Source: Prescottella equi (GTDB taxonomy: Bacteria; Actinomycetota; Actinomycetes; Mycobacteriales; Mycobacteriaceae). From it: a DNA stretch of 64,000 nucleotides. Position 1 is the stretch's first letter, and the number at the start of each line of letters is the position of its first letter. The DNA is taken from assembly GCF_020171745.1 (NCBI RefSeq), contig NZ_JAIVAH010000018.1:1-64000 (forward strand), given 5' to 3'. The notes under the pieces are model-generated. The model was given only the letters and a program-made list of their open reading frames with translations, was not told where the DNA came from and did no database searches. Made by a program: the position numbers and the translations under genes. Shown here piece after piece: positions 1 to 9,221 of this stretch.

Positions 1-209
1 GAGCCAACCAACTTCCGGGAATATCAGGCGCTCCCCGTACAACCTCGTTTTCCCTCGCTGACCTGTGAAGATCGCGTCCGGGTCGGTGTCCGTGTCGCTC
101 TGACTTGGAATAAGTTACGCGAACCCGCCGGAGAATGCCAAATCGCCAGGTCAAGCCGCAGATAGCACCGGAACATGCGTTCCGCGGACCCCTCGGGCCG
201 GCTCCGGAG

Positions 210-428
210 TCAGGGAACCCAGTACTTGGTCGCCAACTCTTCCACGAGGGGATCGTCCTCGGAGACCTCTTCGAGGGCCGCCAGGTCGGAATCGATCGCG
301 ACGAGGCGCGGATCGTCACTCTCCACCTCCTCCACCGGGTGCCCCCCGTTCTCGGAGAGTTGGCGCAGAAGTTTCTCGCGAACGCGGGCCTTCAGCGAAT
401 CACTCACCTTCCGAGCATGCCGCCTCAC
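210..428 (-). CDS. Small acidic hypothetical protein
   Basis: I do not recognise this 72-residue protein. It has a basic, helix-prone N-terminal third (KARVREKLLRQL) followed by an acidic stretch rich in Asp and Glu, and no membrane segment. Two GTG starts are possible, at 428 and at 407; neither has a convincing Shine-Dalgarno sequence. It lies 24 bases downstream of a better supported 38-residue membrane protein gene on the same strand, so the two may be co-transcribed. The opposite strand also carries open frames, so coding is not certain, but the amino-acid make-up here looks more protein-like than that of the overlapping Arg/Pro-rich frames. Confidence 0.4.
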   Translation of the reverse strand: MRRHARKVSDSLKARVREKLLRQLSENGGHPVEEVESDDPRLVAIDSDLAALEEVSEDDPLVEELATKYWVP

Positions 429-452
429 GCGCAGCGCTGTCGAGACCTCTCG

Positions 453-569
453 TCACGAATCGTCGCGCCGCTGGTCGTCGTCGGATCGACGGAACACCTG
501 CCTCGCGACCGGTATCAACATGACCAACGCTCCGACGAGAAGAAGGAGCCAGAAGATCTCCATCCACAC
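453..569 (-). CDS. 38-residue single-pass membrane protein
   Basis: A GTG start at 569 is preceded by a strong AAGGAGG (579-585) at 9-base spacing. The product opens with VWMEIFWLLLLVGALVMLIP, one hydrophobic helix, followed by an Arg/Asp-rich cytoplasmic tail ending RRDDS. Translation could also begin at the ATG at 563. Function is unknown; the shape is that of the small membrane proteins often missed by gene callers. The strong ribosome binding site is the main support. It is followed on the same strand by the acidic hypothetical gene at 210-428. Confidence 0.55.
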   Translation of the reverse strand: MWMEIFWLLLLVGALVMLIPVARQVFRRSDDDQRRDDS

Positions 570-699
570 GATGAGCCACCTCCTTACCCGGAGTGCCGGG
601 CCGGACCCACCGGCCACACGGTCCATCCTCCCCGTGTCGGCGCGGGACAGCCAGACTTCGGCGTCCGCCGAACATCCGCCGGGAGACCATGGAAACCAG

Positions 700-737
700 A
701 AGGGCCCCTCACCTGGTTTCCCAGGTGAGGGGCCCTT
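700..737 (-). terminator. Strong hairpin downstream of tRNA-Thr
   Basis: A perfect 17-bp stem (700-716 with 721-737) closes a four-base loop that reads GAAA on the minus strand. It sits 4 bases past the 3' end of the tRNA-Thr gene and in its direction. A weak T-containing stretch follows. It is best read as the tRNA terminator. Confidence 0.8.
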
Positions 738-741
738 GCGG

Positions 742-814
742 AGCTGCCTGCGAGAATCGAACTCGCGACCTTTTCATTACGAGTGAAATGCTCTACCGAC
801 TGAGCTAAGGCAGC
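742..814 (-). tRNA. tRNA-Thr (anticodon CGU)
   Basis: On the minus strand the sequence folds as a full cloverleaf. The 7-bp acceptor stem is GCTGCCT with AGGCAGC, the D arm carries AGCTCAGTCGGTAGAGC, and the anticodon stem TTTCA/TGAAA encloses CTCGTAA, giving anticodon CGT. The T arm contains GTTCGATTC. CCA is not encoded. This tRNA decodes ACG threonine codons. A strong hairpin at 700-737 follows directly. Confidence 0.95.
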
Positions 815-876
815 GTGCCTTTCGGCGCACGCGAGTCTATCCCGTCCCCCCGGCCCAAATGCAAATCGGGCTCGTT

Positions 877-2064
877 CTACCTGAACTCCGCACCCAGACG
901 GGCGACCAGAGCGTCGGCCGCGAACTTCGGCTTGACGTTCTGATCGAGCGCCTCCCGGCAGTCCAGGATCGCCTCGATGCAGCGCAGCAGGCCCTCCCTC
1001 GACGTGCGACCCGCGAGCTCTGCAGCGTGTTCCGCCATGTCCGGATGGTTCGGCGTGGCGGACGACCCGAACGAGTAGGCCAGTGCATCGCGATACAGAC
1101 CGGCCAGATCCATCAGCGCGCGATCGAGCGAGTCGCGCCCCGTTCGGGTTGCGCGGGACTTCTGTCGTTTTTCGAGGTCCTTGAGAACTCCCGCCGATCC
1201 GCGCAGGGCGCCGGCCGCTCCCTTGCCGGTGCCGCCCGCACCGAGTGCCGTCCTCATCTCCTCGGTCTCACGCTCGTTGCGCTCGGCCGTGAGTTCCTTG
1301 GCTTCGAGTTCCGCGGCCTGCACCAGTTCCTCGGCAGCCGCGTAGGCGGTGCCGGGCCGAAGTGCCGCGTTCGCGAGAGCGAGCGCGCGCTTGCGTCGGC
1401 CCCGGGCGTCCTCGTCCCGCGCGAGGCGCCGGGCCCGTCCGACATGCCCACCGCAGATCGATGCGGCCCAGTCGGCGGTCTCGGCGTCGAGCTGGTCGCG
1501 CTCCCGCAGTACCTGCGCGATCGCGTCCACGCTCGGTGTCACCAACGGAATGTGCCGGCACCGCGAACGCAGGGTCACCGAGATGTCCTGCGGGTCCACC
1601 GACGGTGCGCACAGAAGGAACACCGTCCGCTCCGGCGGTTCCTCGACCACCTTGAGCAGCGCATTGGCCGCGCCCTCCGTGAGTCGGTCCGCATCCTCGA
1701 CGACGACGACCTGCCAGCGACCGGTACTGGGTCGCCGGGAGGCGGTCTGCACGATGCCGCGCATCTCGCTGACGCTGATGCTCAGGCCCTCGGGCACGAC
1801 ACGACGGACGTCTCCGTGGGTTCCGGCCATCGTCGTCGTGCAGGCCTGACACTCGCCGCAGCCGGGGACGCCGTCGGACGTGCACTGCAGTGCCGCGGCA
1901 AAGCACACGGCCGCAACCGAACGACCCGACCCGGGTGGGCCGGTGAACAACCACGAGTGCGTCATCCGCGAACCGGCGTCGCCGCCGCGCGCCGCGGTCG
2001 CGGCAGCCGTCAACTCGACCTCGACATGCTCCTGGCCGACCAGTCGATCGAAGACACCCGCCAC
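877..2064 (-). CDS. holB: DNA polymerase III subunit delta prime
   Basis: This is a clamp-loader subunit that helps load the beta sliding clamp at primer termini. The 395-residue protein has an N-terminal AAA+ domain with GPPGSGRS at residues 42-49. Arg replaces the Walker A Lys, as expected for the non-hydrolysing delta prime subunit. A zinc module follows at C61, C69, C72 and C75. VVVVEDADRLTEGAANALLK and the sensor segment TLRSRCRHIPL are visible. The start is GTG. It lies 44 bases downstream of topA on the same strand, matching the Rv3646c-Rv3644c area of M. tuberculosis, although the adenylate cyclase gene found there is absent here. Confidence 0.95.
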   Translation of the reverse strand: MAGVFDRLVGQEHVEVELTAAATAARGGDAGSRMTHSWLFTGPPGSGRSVAAVCFAAALQCTSDGVPGCGECQACTTTMAGTHGDVRRVVPEGLSISVSEMRGIVQTASRRPSTGRWQVVVVEDADRLTEGAANALLKVVEEPPERTVFLLCAPSVDPQDISVTLRSRCRHIPLVTPSVDAIAQVLRERDQLDAETADWAASICGGHVGRARRLARDEDARGRRKRALALANAALRPGTAYAAAEELVQAAELEAKELTAERNERETEEMRTALGAGGTGKGAAGALRGSAGVLKDLEKRQKSRATRTGRDSLDRALMDLAGLYRDALAYSFGSSATPNHPDMAEHAAELAGRTSREGLLRCIEAILDCREALDQNVKPKFAADALVARLGAEFR

Positions 2065-2108
2065 GCGCCGAGCCTAGCTGTCCCCGCCGACGGCGACGGC
2101 GCCACCGG

Positions 2109-5000
2109 TCACGACTTCTTCGCCGCAGCCTTCTTGGCCGGCGCCTTCTTGGCAGCAGTCTTCTTAGCCGCAGTCTTCTTGGCCGGCGCCTTCTTCGCGG
2201 CGGCCTTCTTCTTCACCGGGCCACGGGCGCGACGGTCGGCGAGAAGTTCGGAGGCACGCTCGTCGGTGATGGACTCGACCTCGTCGCCCTTGCGCAGGCT
2301 CGCGTTGGTCTCGCCGTCGGTGACGTACGGGCCGAACCGCCCGTCCTTGATGACCATCGGCTTGCCGGTGGCGGCATCATTGCCGAGTTCGCGCAGCGGC
2401 GCCGCCGCCGAAGCCTGACGTCCGCGCCGCTTGGGCTCGGCGTAGATCTTCAGTGCGTCCTCGAGGGTCACCGTGAACATCTGCTCCTCGTTCTCCAACG
2501 AACGGGAGTCGGTGCCCTTCTTGAGATACGGACCGTAACGGCCGTTCTGCGCGGTGATCTCTTCCTTCGACTCGGGATCGACGCCGACGACGCGCGGCAG
2601 CGACAGCAGTCGCAGCGCGTCCTCCAACGTCACGGTCTCCAGGTCCATCGACTTGAGCAGCGACCCGGTACGCGGCTTGGGTCCGGCCGCCTTCTTCGCG
2701 GCCTTCTTGGCGGGAGCCTTCTTGGCGGGCGCCTTCGTCTTGGTCGTGCCGTCGGCCGCCGTCTCGACCGGCACGATTTCCGGCTCCGGCTCGGGTGCCG
2801 GTTCGGGCAGGATCTCGGTCACGTACGGACCGAAGCGGCCTTCCTTCGCGACGATCTCGTGGCCGGTCAGCGGGTCGACGCCGAGCTTGCGCCCCTCCTG
2901 CGGGGTCGAGAACAGCTTCTCCGCGTACTCGGGCGTGAGCTCGTCCGGCGGCAGATCGTCGGGCAGGTTGGCGCGCTGCGAGATCGGATCGCCATCGGGA
3001 TCGTCGGGGTTCTGGACCATCCGCTCGAGGTAGGGGCCGAAACGACCCACACGCACATGGACCTCGCGACCCTCGGCGTCGTCGAACAGGCGGATCGAGT
3101 TGATCTCGCGGGCGTCGATGTCCTCGAGGTTCTGGCCGACCATCTTCTTCAGGCCACCGGCCCGGGCGATCGAGTCGTCCGCAGCGTCCGTGTCACCGAA
3201 GTAGAACCTCGACAACCAGTTGCCCCGCTGCTCGCGGCCGCCGGCGATCTCGTCGAGGTCGTCCTCCATCGCGGCGGTGAAGTCGAAGTCGACGAGTCGG
3301 CCGAAGTGCGTCTCGAGCAGACCGATCACCGCGAACGCCACCCACGACGGAACGAGCGCGCTGCCGCGCTTGTAGACGTAGCCGCGGTCGAGGATGGTCT
3401 TGATGATCGACGAGTACGTCGACGGGCGACCGATGCCGAGCTCTTCGAGGGCCTTGATGAGGCTGGCCTCGGTGTAGCGGGCCGGCGGGTTGGTGGCGTG
3501 GCCGTCCGGATCGAGCTTGGTGGCGGTCACCTCCTGGCCCTGCGTCAGCACCGGCAGACGCGACTCCGCGTCGTCGGACTGGCCGCCGGCCTCCTCGTCG
3601 ACGCTCTCGACGTAGGCCTTGAGGAAGCCGGGGAACGTGATGGTGCGGCCGGACGCCGAGAACGTGCACTCCTCGCCGGTGCCGGCGGTGCCGGTGATCC
3701 GCAGCGTGAGGGTGGTGCCGCGGACGTCGGCCATCTGGGAGGCGACGGTGCGCTGCCAGATCAGCTCGTAGAGGCGGAACTCGTCGTTCTCGAGGCGCGA
3801 ATGCAGCTGGCCGGGCGTCTGGAAGACGTCGCCGGCGGGACGGATCGCCTCGTGCGCCTCCTGCGCGTTCTTCACCTTGCGGGTGTACTGGCGCGGGGTG
3901 TCGTGCACGTACTCGGCACCGTACAACTCGGTGGCCTGGGCACGGGCCGCGGCGATCGCCGACTGCGACAGCGTGGTCGAGTCGGTTCGCATGTAGGTGA
4001 TGTAGCCGTTCTCGTACAGACGCTGCGCGACACGCATGGTCCGCTCCGAGGAGAAGCGCAGCTTGCGCGCGGCCTCCTGCTGCAGCGTCGACGTCATGAA
4101 CGGTGCGTACGGCTTGCGGGTGTACGGCTTGTCCTCGGCCGAGGAAACGACCAGGTCGGCACCCTCGAGGGCCTCGGCGAGCCGACGGGCGTACGCCTCG
4201 TCGATCACCGTGACACCGGTGGACTTGAGCTTGCCGTCGGGCCCGAAGTCGCGTCCGGCCGCGACGCGGGAGCCGTCGACCGAGACGAGGCGCGCACCGA
4301 ACGCACGGGGGCTGGCGGCGGCACCGGCGTCGAGTGTGGCCGAGATGTCCCAGTACTCCGCCGAACGGAACGCCATGCGCTCACGCTCGCGCTGCACGAT
4401 GACGCGCGTCGCGACGGACTGCACGCGGCCCGCCGACAGCTTCGGCATGACCTTCTTCCACAGCACGGGGCTGACCTCGTAGCCGTAGAGGCGGTCGAGG
4501 ATGCGGCGGGTCTCCTGGGCGTCGACCAGGTCGGTATCGAGATCGCGGGTGTCCTCGGCGGCCGCGCGGATCGCGGGCTCGGTGATCTCGTGGAACACCA
4601 TCCGGCGGACCGGGATCTTGGGCTTGAGGGTCTCGAGCAGGTGCCAGGCGATGGCCTCGCCCTCGCGGTCGGGGTCGGTGGCGAGGTACAGCTCGTCGGC
4701 GTCCTTGAGGAGGCTCTTGAGCTCGGTGACCTTCGACTTCTTCTCCGGGCTGACGACGTACAGCGGCTCGAAGTCGTGGTCGACGTTCACACCGAGACGG
4801 GCCCACGGCTCGCCCTTGTACTTCGCGGGCACATCCGCGGCACCGCGCGGCAGGTCACGAATGTGGCCGACCGACGCCTCCACGACGTAATTCTTGCCGA
4901 GGTAGGGCGCGATCTTCTTGGCCTTCGTCGGTGACTCGACAATGACGAGGCGGCGCGTGCCGGACGCTCCGTCCGCCGTGCTCTTCTCCCGTGATGCCAC
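2109..5000 (-). CDS. topA: DNA topoisomerase I (type IA)
   Basis: It relaxes negatively supercoiled DNA by single-strand passage. A GTG start at 5000 gives 963 residues; an upstream in-frame start at 5045 would add 15 poorly conserved residues. The Toprim domain opens with RLVIVESPTKAKKI and carries the acidic TDPDREGEA motif near residue 110. The catalytic tyrosine lies in YITYMRTDS near residue 336. The C-terminal half has the repeated actinobacterial GRFGPY/GRYGPY modules instead of Cys4 zinc fingers. Two Lys/Ala-rich low-complexity tracts (KKAPAKK type), one internal and one at the extreme C-terminus, resemble the lysine tails that make mycobacterial TopA processive. Confidence 0.96.
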   Translation of the reverse strand: MASREKSTADGASGTRRLVIVESPTKAKKIAPYLGKNYVVEASVGHIRDLPRGAADVPAKYKGEPWARLGVNVDHDFEPLYVVSPEKKSKVTELKSLLKDADELYLATDPDREGEAIAWHLLETLKPKIPVRRMVFHEITEPAIRAAAEDTRDLDTDLVDAQETRRILDRLYGYEVSPVLWKKVMPKLSAGRVQSVATRVIVQRERERMAFRSAEYWDISATLDAGAAASPRAFGARLVSVDGSRVAAGRDFGPDGKLKSTGVTVIDEAYARRLAEALEGADLVVSSAEDKPYTRKPYAPFMTSTLQQEAARKLRFSSERTMRVAQRLYENGYITYMRTDSTTLSQSAIAAARAQATELYGAEYVHDTPRQYTRKVKNAQEAHEAIRPAGDVFQTPGQLHSRLENDEFRLYELIWQRTVASQMADVRGTTLTLRITGTAGTGEECTFSASGRTITFPGFLKAYVESVDEEAGGQSDDAESRLPVLTQGQEVTATKLDPDGHATNPPARYTEASLIKALEELGIGRPSTYSSIIKTILDRGYVYKRGSALVPSWVAFAVIGLLETHFGRLVDFDFTAAMEDDLDEIAGGREQRGNWLSRFYFGDTDAADDSIARAGGLKKMVGQNLEDIDAREINSIRLFDDAEGREVHVRVGRFGPYLERMVQNPDDPDGDPISQRANLPDDLPPDELTPEYAEKLFSTPQEGRKLGVDPLTGHEIVAKEGRFGPYVTEILPEPAPEPEPEIVPVETAADGTTKTKAPAKKAPAKKAAKKAAGPKPRTGSLLKSMDLETVTLEDALRLLSLPRVVGVDPESKEEITAQNGRYGPYLKKGTDSRSLENEEQMFTVTLEDALKIYAEPKRRGRQASAAAPLRELGNDAATGKPMVIKDGRFGPYVTDGETNASLRKGDEVESITDERASELLADRRARGPVKKKAAAKKAPAKKTAAKKTAAKKAPAKKAAAKKS

Positions 5001-5146
5001 CTGTTGTCCGCACCCTTCCTGGTCGATCAGTGCCGCTGTGTGCACCTGATGCGAATCTCGCCTCCGCCCCCGTTATACCGGGTCCGGTCAGTAACAGGGT
5101 GTCACACCGCGAAGCCGAGTACGTAGATCCGTCCCGGTCCGTTCGC

Positions 5147-5731
5147 TCAAATGTGCGGCCAGTTGCGGCGAGCGTCCGGATCGTCGGGCGCTTCGCCGAT
5201 GTTCTCCGCCAGGTGCATCAGGCGTCTTCTCCCGGAAATGCGCAATCCAGGCGCGGATCCCCTGATTCCGACAATTGTCGGCGCAACGCCGGCACGCATG
5301 AGGGACTGGGCCAGGACTACATGAGTGTCCGGCGCGTGCGGATCCAGACCGAGCAGATAGCGCTGACCGTCGGCTTCGACCCGACCGGCCGCCAGCACCC
5401 ACGCCCGTTGTTCACGGGCCCCGGGAATCCAGCCGGCGGGCACCGACTTGACCGCGCCCCGAGTCCATCGGGATGCGAGATCGATCAGATGCGGGACCGG
5501 CGCCGTCCGGACCAGCGGCCGCCCCTCGTCCGACCTGCCGATTTCCGGCTCGAGGTCCGCCTCGGCCATCAGGACGGCGATCGCTTCGGCCCGCCACATA
5601 CTGTCGACGACGACGGACACCCGGGCGCCGTCCTTCGAGACGACCACCTGGCCCTGGGCCGCGAGCAGTCCACCGAGGTCGGTCACCGCAGGGGGCACCG
5701 ATTCGGCGGAGAAGAATGACAGCTGGGCCAC
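5147..5731 (-). CDS. Conserved actinobacterial protein, Rv3647c-like
   Basis: This is a 194-residue soluble protein with a GTG start. Its function is unknown. Its position between cspA and topA matches Rv3647c of M. tuberculosis. No signal peptide, membrane helix or catalytic motif is visible. The middle reads as alternating beta strands and helices (VVVSKDGARVSVVVDSMWRA; LLGLDPHAPDTHVV). An RGSAPGLRISGRRRL segment near the C-terminus is basic. A hairpin at 5813-5840 separates it from cspA, so it is probably transcribed from its own promoter. Confidence 0.85.
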   Translation of the reverse strand: MAQLSFFSAESVPPAVTDLGGLLAAQGQVVVSKDGARVSVVVDSMWRAEAIAVLMAEADLEPEIGRSDEGRPLVRTAPVPHLIDLASRWTRGAVKSVPAGWIPGAREQRAWVLAAGRVEADGQRYLLGLDPHAPDTHVVLAQSLMRAGVAPTIVGIRGSAPGLRISGRRRLMHLAENIGEAPDDPDARRNWPHI

Positions 5732-5812
5732 AAGTGGACACTAGGCCACGGATTCGCATTGTTTGCGTTGTTCGCGCATCTGGACCACCGAACAGGCCCT
5801 TTAACGCAGTCG

Positions 5813-5840
5813 ACCCCCGCTACCGAAGTCGGTAGCGGGG
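5813..5840 (-). terminator. Hairpin terminator after cspA
   Basis: A 13-bp perfect stem (5813-5825 with 5828-5840) lies 73 bases downstream of the cspA stop, before the Rv3647c-like gene. The following sequence has few T residues. It would fold equally well on either strand, but only cspA runs into it directly. Confidence 0.65.
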
Positions 5841-5913
5841 GACGACGTCAGACAGTGGCCGTAACGACCGGATCTGCCTGTCGTTCAGTTCTGACGTTCA
5901 GCAGGTGAACGGA

Positions 5914-6117
5914 TCAGATAGCGCGAACGCCGGTGGCCTGCGGGCCCTTGGTGCCCTGGCCGACCTCGAACTCGACGCGCTGGTTCTCTTCCAGGGTGCG
6001 GAAACCGCTGCCCTGAATCTCGGAGTAGTGGACGAAGACGTCAGCGGAGCCGTCCTCGGGAGCGATGAAGCCGAAGCCCTTTTCCGCGTTGAACCACTTC
6101 ACAGTGCCCTGTGCCAT
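5914..6117 (-). CDS. cspA: Cold-shock protein
   Basis: This 67-residue CspA-family protein binds single-stranded nucleic acid and melts RNA structure. The RNP1 motif [11 protein letters not shown] and RNP2 motif DVFVHYSEI are intact, and the N-terminus [18 protein letters not shown] is typical. The ATG at 6117 is chosen because it opens the conserved domain and follows a GGA-containing site (gaaggaaaagc). A 376-base leader separates it from the divergent helicase gene, in keeping with the long leaders of cold-shock genes. It corresponds to Rv3648c. Confidence 0.97.
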   Translation of the reverse strand: MAQGTVKWFNAEKGFGFIAPEDGSADVFVHYSEIQGSGFRTLEENQRVEFEVGQGTKGPQATGVRAI

Positions 6118-6493
6118 GCTTTTCCTTCTCTTTCTTACACCGGATTCGATGGACAGCACTTCCGGTCCATCGGGCCGGTTCCGACCGCTGTACTTTCTCG
6201 ATTCCCCCTCAGGAACGCACAAGCACCGCGCTCGCAACATCGATCCTGCGGGCGTGTAAACGAACACAGAAGCTGCGACCAGGTCATAGTCAACCACGTC
6301 CGACCCGCCCGCAACAGTCGAAAGACGAACAAAAACTGCAAATAGTTGATCTTGCACGCAGTGCCACTCCGGCTACTCTCCGGTACACCCCTCTCGGATA
6401 TTTCCGACAGGCCGTCGATAGGATGAAAACCGCAGGTCCAGCGCGTAGCAGGCACCCAGAACGCAACACCGACGAGTTTCCCGAGAGGCCCCC
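6118..6493. promoter_or_regulatory. cspA leader and divergent promoter region
   Basis: This gene-free stretch lies between the divergent cspA and helicase genes. It holds an 8-bp stem-loop (6147-6154 with 6165-6172), about 30 bases upstream of the cspA start, as expected in a structured cold-shock leader. On the plus strand a TAGGAT -10-like box occurs near 6419. Short frames on both strands are AT- and Arg-biased and look non-coding. Confidence 0.5.
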
Positions 6494-8860
6494 GTGAATC
6501 CCTCGCCCCACCCCCGTCGAGCCGACGGAAACGGCGACGACTCATTCGGCAGGATGCTTCTCGACCGAATACTGGCGGGTACCCCGGCGGGCGAGCACCC
6601 CCTCACCTTCACCGCGGAACTCCCGCCACGCGTGTCCAGTTACGCCGATTGGCCGGAATGGGCGGACCCGGCCGTGGTCCGGGCCCTTCGCGCGGCCGGT
6701 ATCCCGCAGCCGTGGAGCCACCAGGCCGCCGCGGCATCCATCGCAGCGGCGGGTGAGCACGTCGTCGTCGCGACCGGAACCGCGTCGGGCAAGTCGCTGG
6801 CGTACCAACTTCCCGTTCTGACCGCGCTCGCCGGCGACTCCCGCGGCACCGCGCTGTATCTGTCGCCGACCAAGGCGCTCGGCGCCGACCAACTACGTGC
6901 CACGGCCGCCCTCACCGAGTCCGAGCCGGACCTGCGATCGATCCACCCGAGCCTGTTCGACGGCGACACCTCCATCGAGCTCCGGCAGTGGGCGCGCGCG
7001 AACTCGCGATGGATCTTCACCAATCCCGACATGCTCCACCTCGGGATCCTGCGATCGCACCAACGGTGGTCACACCTGCTGCGCAACCTCCGCTACGTCG
7101 TGGTCGACGAGTGCCACTCGTACCGCGGAGTCTTCGGATCGAATGTCGCGCTGGTCCTGCGGCGGCTCCGCCGCGTCGCGGCCCGCTACGGGGCTCACCC
7201 GGTCTTCGTGCTGGCCAGCGCCACCACCGCCGACCCGGGGGCGGCCGCGTCCCGGCTGATCGGCGCGCCGTGCGCGCAGGTCACCGAGGACGGTTCACCG
7301 CACGGACCCCGCACGATCGCGCTGTGGGAGCCCCCGCTGCTCCCATCGGTCACGGGAGAGAACGGTGCACCGGTCCGTCGGGCCGCCGCGTCGGAGGCGT
7401 CGCGCATCATGGCGGACCTGTTGGTCGAGGGTGCCCGGACGTTGACGTTCGTGCGGTCCCGGCGCGGCGCGGAACTCACCGCGATCGGCGCGCGGCGTGC
7501 CCTCGCCGAAGTCGACCCGGACCTGCCCGACCGCGTCGCCGCGTACCGCGCCGGGTATCTCGCGGAGGACCGTCGCGAGCTCGAGTCCGCCCTCGCCGAC
7601 GGCCGGCTACTCGGGGTCGCGACGACCAACGCACTGGAGTTGGGCGTGGACATCGCCGGACTCGACGCCGTCGTGGTGGCCGGCTTCCCGGGAACCGTCG
7701 CGTCGTTCTGGCAGCAGGCCGGGCGGTCCGGGCGCCGCGGCCAGGGCTCGCTGGTGGTGCTCGTGGCGCGCGACGACCCGCTCGACACGTATCTCGTGCA
7801 CCATCCGTCGGCGCTGCTCGACCGCCCCGTCGAGGCGACCGTCACCGACCCCACCAACCCGTACGTGCTCGGGCCGCAACTGTTGTGCGCGGCACTCGAA
7901 CTGCCGCTGTCCGACGCCGAGGTGGCCGAGTTCGGCGCCACCGAGGTGCTGACCGAACTCGCGGCACGGGGTCTGATCCGTCGTCGCGCACACGGATGGT
8001 TCGTCACGGCCGAATCGGACCCGCACAGTGCGCTCGACATCCGGGGCGGCATCGGATCCCAGATCGCGATCGTCGACGGCGAGTCCGGCCGGCTGCTGGG
8101 CACCGTCGACGCCGGGCGGGCCCCGGCCACCGCCCACCCGGGCGCGGTACACATCCATCAGGGCGAGTCGTTCGTCGTGGACCATCTCGACCTCGACGAG
8201 GGCCTCGCCCTCGTCCACCCCGAGGAACCCGACTGGACCACGTCGGCCCGCGAGGTGACCGACATCGCGATCGCCGACATCGCCGAGAACAAGCGGTACG
8301 GCGACGTCGGCGTCGCGCTGGTGCAGGTGGAGGTGACCCATCAGGTGGTGGGCTACCTGCGCCGACTGTCGTCCGGTGAAGTGCTCGACTCGGTGGAACT
8401 CGACATGCCCGCACAGACCCTGCACACCCGCGCCGTGATGTACACGATCACACCGGAACTGCTCGAGGAGCACGGCATCGGGGCGGACCGGGTCCCGGGC
8501 GCGCTACACGCCGCCGAGCACGCCGCGATCGGCCTGCTGCCGCTCGTGGCGACGTGCGACCGCGGCGACATCGGCGGCGTCTCGACCGCGCTGCACCCGG
8601 ACACCGGCCTGCCCACCGTGTTCGTCTACGACGGCCACCCGGGCGGGGCCGGGTTCGCCGACCGCGGCCACGACGAACTCGCCCGCTGGCTCGGCGCGAC
8701 GCGGGACGCGATCGACGCGTGCGAGTGCGCCGCCGGGTGTCCGTCGTGCGTGCACTCCCCCAAGTGCGGCAACGGCAACCATCCGCTCGACAAGGACGGC
8801 GCAGTCCGGGTGCTGACCGCAATCCTGGACGCCGTGAGGCCGTCGAACCCCGCGGCCTGA
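6494..8860 (+). CDS. DUF1998 superfamily 2 DNA helicase (SftH/MrfA-like)
   Basis: This is a 788-residue DEAH-type helicase. The RecA1 domain has Walker A ATGTASGKS and Walker B VVVDECHSYRG (DECH). The second domain has the motif VI segment QQAGRSGRRGQGS. The C-terminal region contains four cysteines in CECAAGCPSCVHSPKC, the signature of DUF1998 proteins such as B. subtilis MrfA and mycobacterial SftH, which are 3'-to-5' DNA translocases. MrfA acts in mitomycin-lesion repair; a repair role here is by analogy. It is convergent with the TadG-like gene, 4 bases apart, the 'helicase/secretion neighbourhood' arrangement. The GTG start follows GAGAGG at 5 bases. Confidence 0.93.
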   Translation: MNPSPHPRRADGNGDDSFGRMLLDRILAGTPAGEHPLTFTAELPPRVSSYADWPEWADPAVVRALRAAGIPQPWSHQAAAASIAAAGEHVVVATGTASGKSLAYQLPVLTALAGDSRGTALYLSPTKALGADQLRATAALTESEPDLRSIHPSLFDGDTSIELRQWARANSRWIFTNPDMLHLGILRSHQRWSHLLRNLRYVVVDECHSYRGVFGSNVALVLRRLRRVAARYGAHPVFVLASATTADPGAAASRLIGAPCAQVTEDGSPHGPRTIALWEPPLLPSVTGENGAPVRRAAASEASRIMADLLVEGARTLTFVRSRRGAELTAIGARRALAEVDPDLPDRVAAYRAGYLAEDRRELESALADGRLLGVATTNALELGVDIAGLDAVVVAGFPGTVASFWQQAGRSGRRGQGSLVVLVARDDPLDTYLVHHPSALLDRPVEATVTDPTNPYVLGPQLLCAALELPLSDAEVAEFGATEVLTELAARGLIRRRAHGWFVTAESDPHSALDIRGGIGSQIAIVDGESGRLLGTVDAGRAPATAHPGAVHIHQGESFVVDHLDLDEGLALVHPEEPDWTTSAREVTDIAIADIAENKRYGDVGVALVQVEVTHQVVGYLRRLSSGEVLDSVELDMPAQTLHTRAVMYTITPELLEEHGIGADRVPGALHAAEHAAIGLLPLVATCDRGDIGGVSTALHPDTGLPTVFVYDGHPGGAGFADRGHDELARWLGATRDAIDACECAAGCPSCVHSPKCGNGNHPLDKDGAVRVLTAILDAVRPSNPAA

Positions 8861-8864
8861 CTGG

Positions 8865-9221
8865 TCATTCGACCGGCCCGGCGCGGGCGACGGCCCGGGC
8901 CGGACCGATCGGCAGGACACCAGCCGACGCCGTCGTCGACACGACGACCCGCCAGCCGTCGACCGAACAGCCGGCGAGTTCGACGCGCATCCGATCCGCG
9001 ATCGACGACGCCGCCGCACAGGCGGACTCGTCACCACCGTCCAACGCATACGCGGCGGCGAGCGCCGCGAGGTCGGCCGCGGCCTGCGCCCGGTGCCGGC
9101 TGACGACGACCCCGCCCAGGTGCACGAGGGCTGCCGTGACCACGACGAGCGCGGCCAGCGTGAAACACGCGAGCACCGTCGCGCCGCCGGACTCGTCCCG
9201 CAGCAGCGTCCGCGACCTCAT
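8865..9221 (-). CDS. TadG-like secreted/pilus-associated protein (Rv3654c-like)
   Basis: This 118-residue protein has one N-terminal membrane helix (VLACFTLAALVVVTAALVHL). It is followed by RAQAAADLAALAAAYAL, the hallmark of Rv3654c-type 'helicase/secretion neighbourhood TadE-like' proteins. The ATG at 9221 overlaps the tadE stop as ATGA, showing translational coupling. It belongs to the Tad/Flp pilus operon whose other genes lie at 21.7-25.5 kb. Because an 11.9-kb element has inserted upstream within the pilin gene, it is now separated from the operon promoter. Confidence 0.85.
   Translation of the reverse strand: MRSRTLLRDESGGATVLACFTLAALVVVTAALVHLGGVVVSRHRAQAAADLAALAAAYALDGGDESACAAASSIADRMRVELAGCSVDGWRVVVSTTASAGVLPIGPARAVARAGPVE

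Noticed and set aside
742-814. tRNA-Thr as the attachment site of the element
   Set aside because: The element junctions lie in the pilin gene about 9 kb away; the tRNA is intact and has no repeated 3' end in the window.
859-2418. Long plus-strand open frame over the delta prime and topA genes
   Set aside because: It is antisense to two clear conserved genes and its product is Arg/Gly/Val-biased with no motif; a high-G+C shadow.
2859-4934. 691-codon plus-strand frame opposite topA
   Set aside because: The minus strand encodes intact topoisomerase I with catalytic residues; this frame has shadow composition only.
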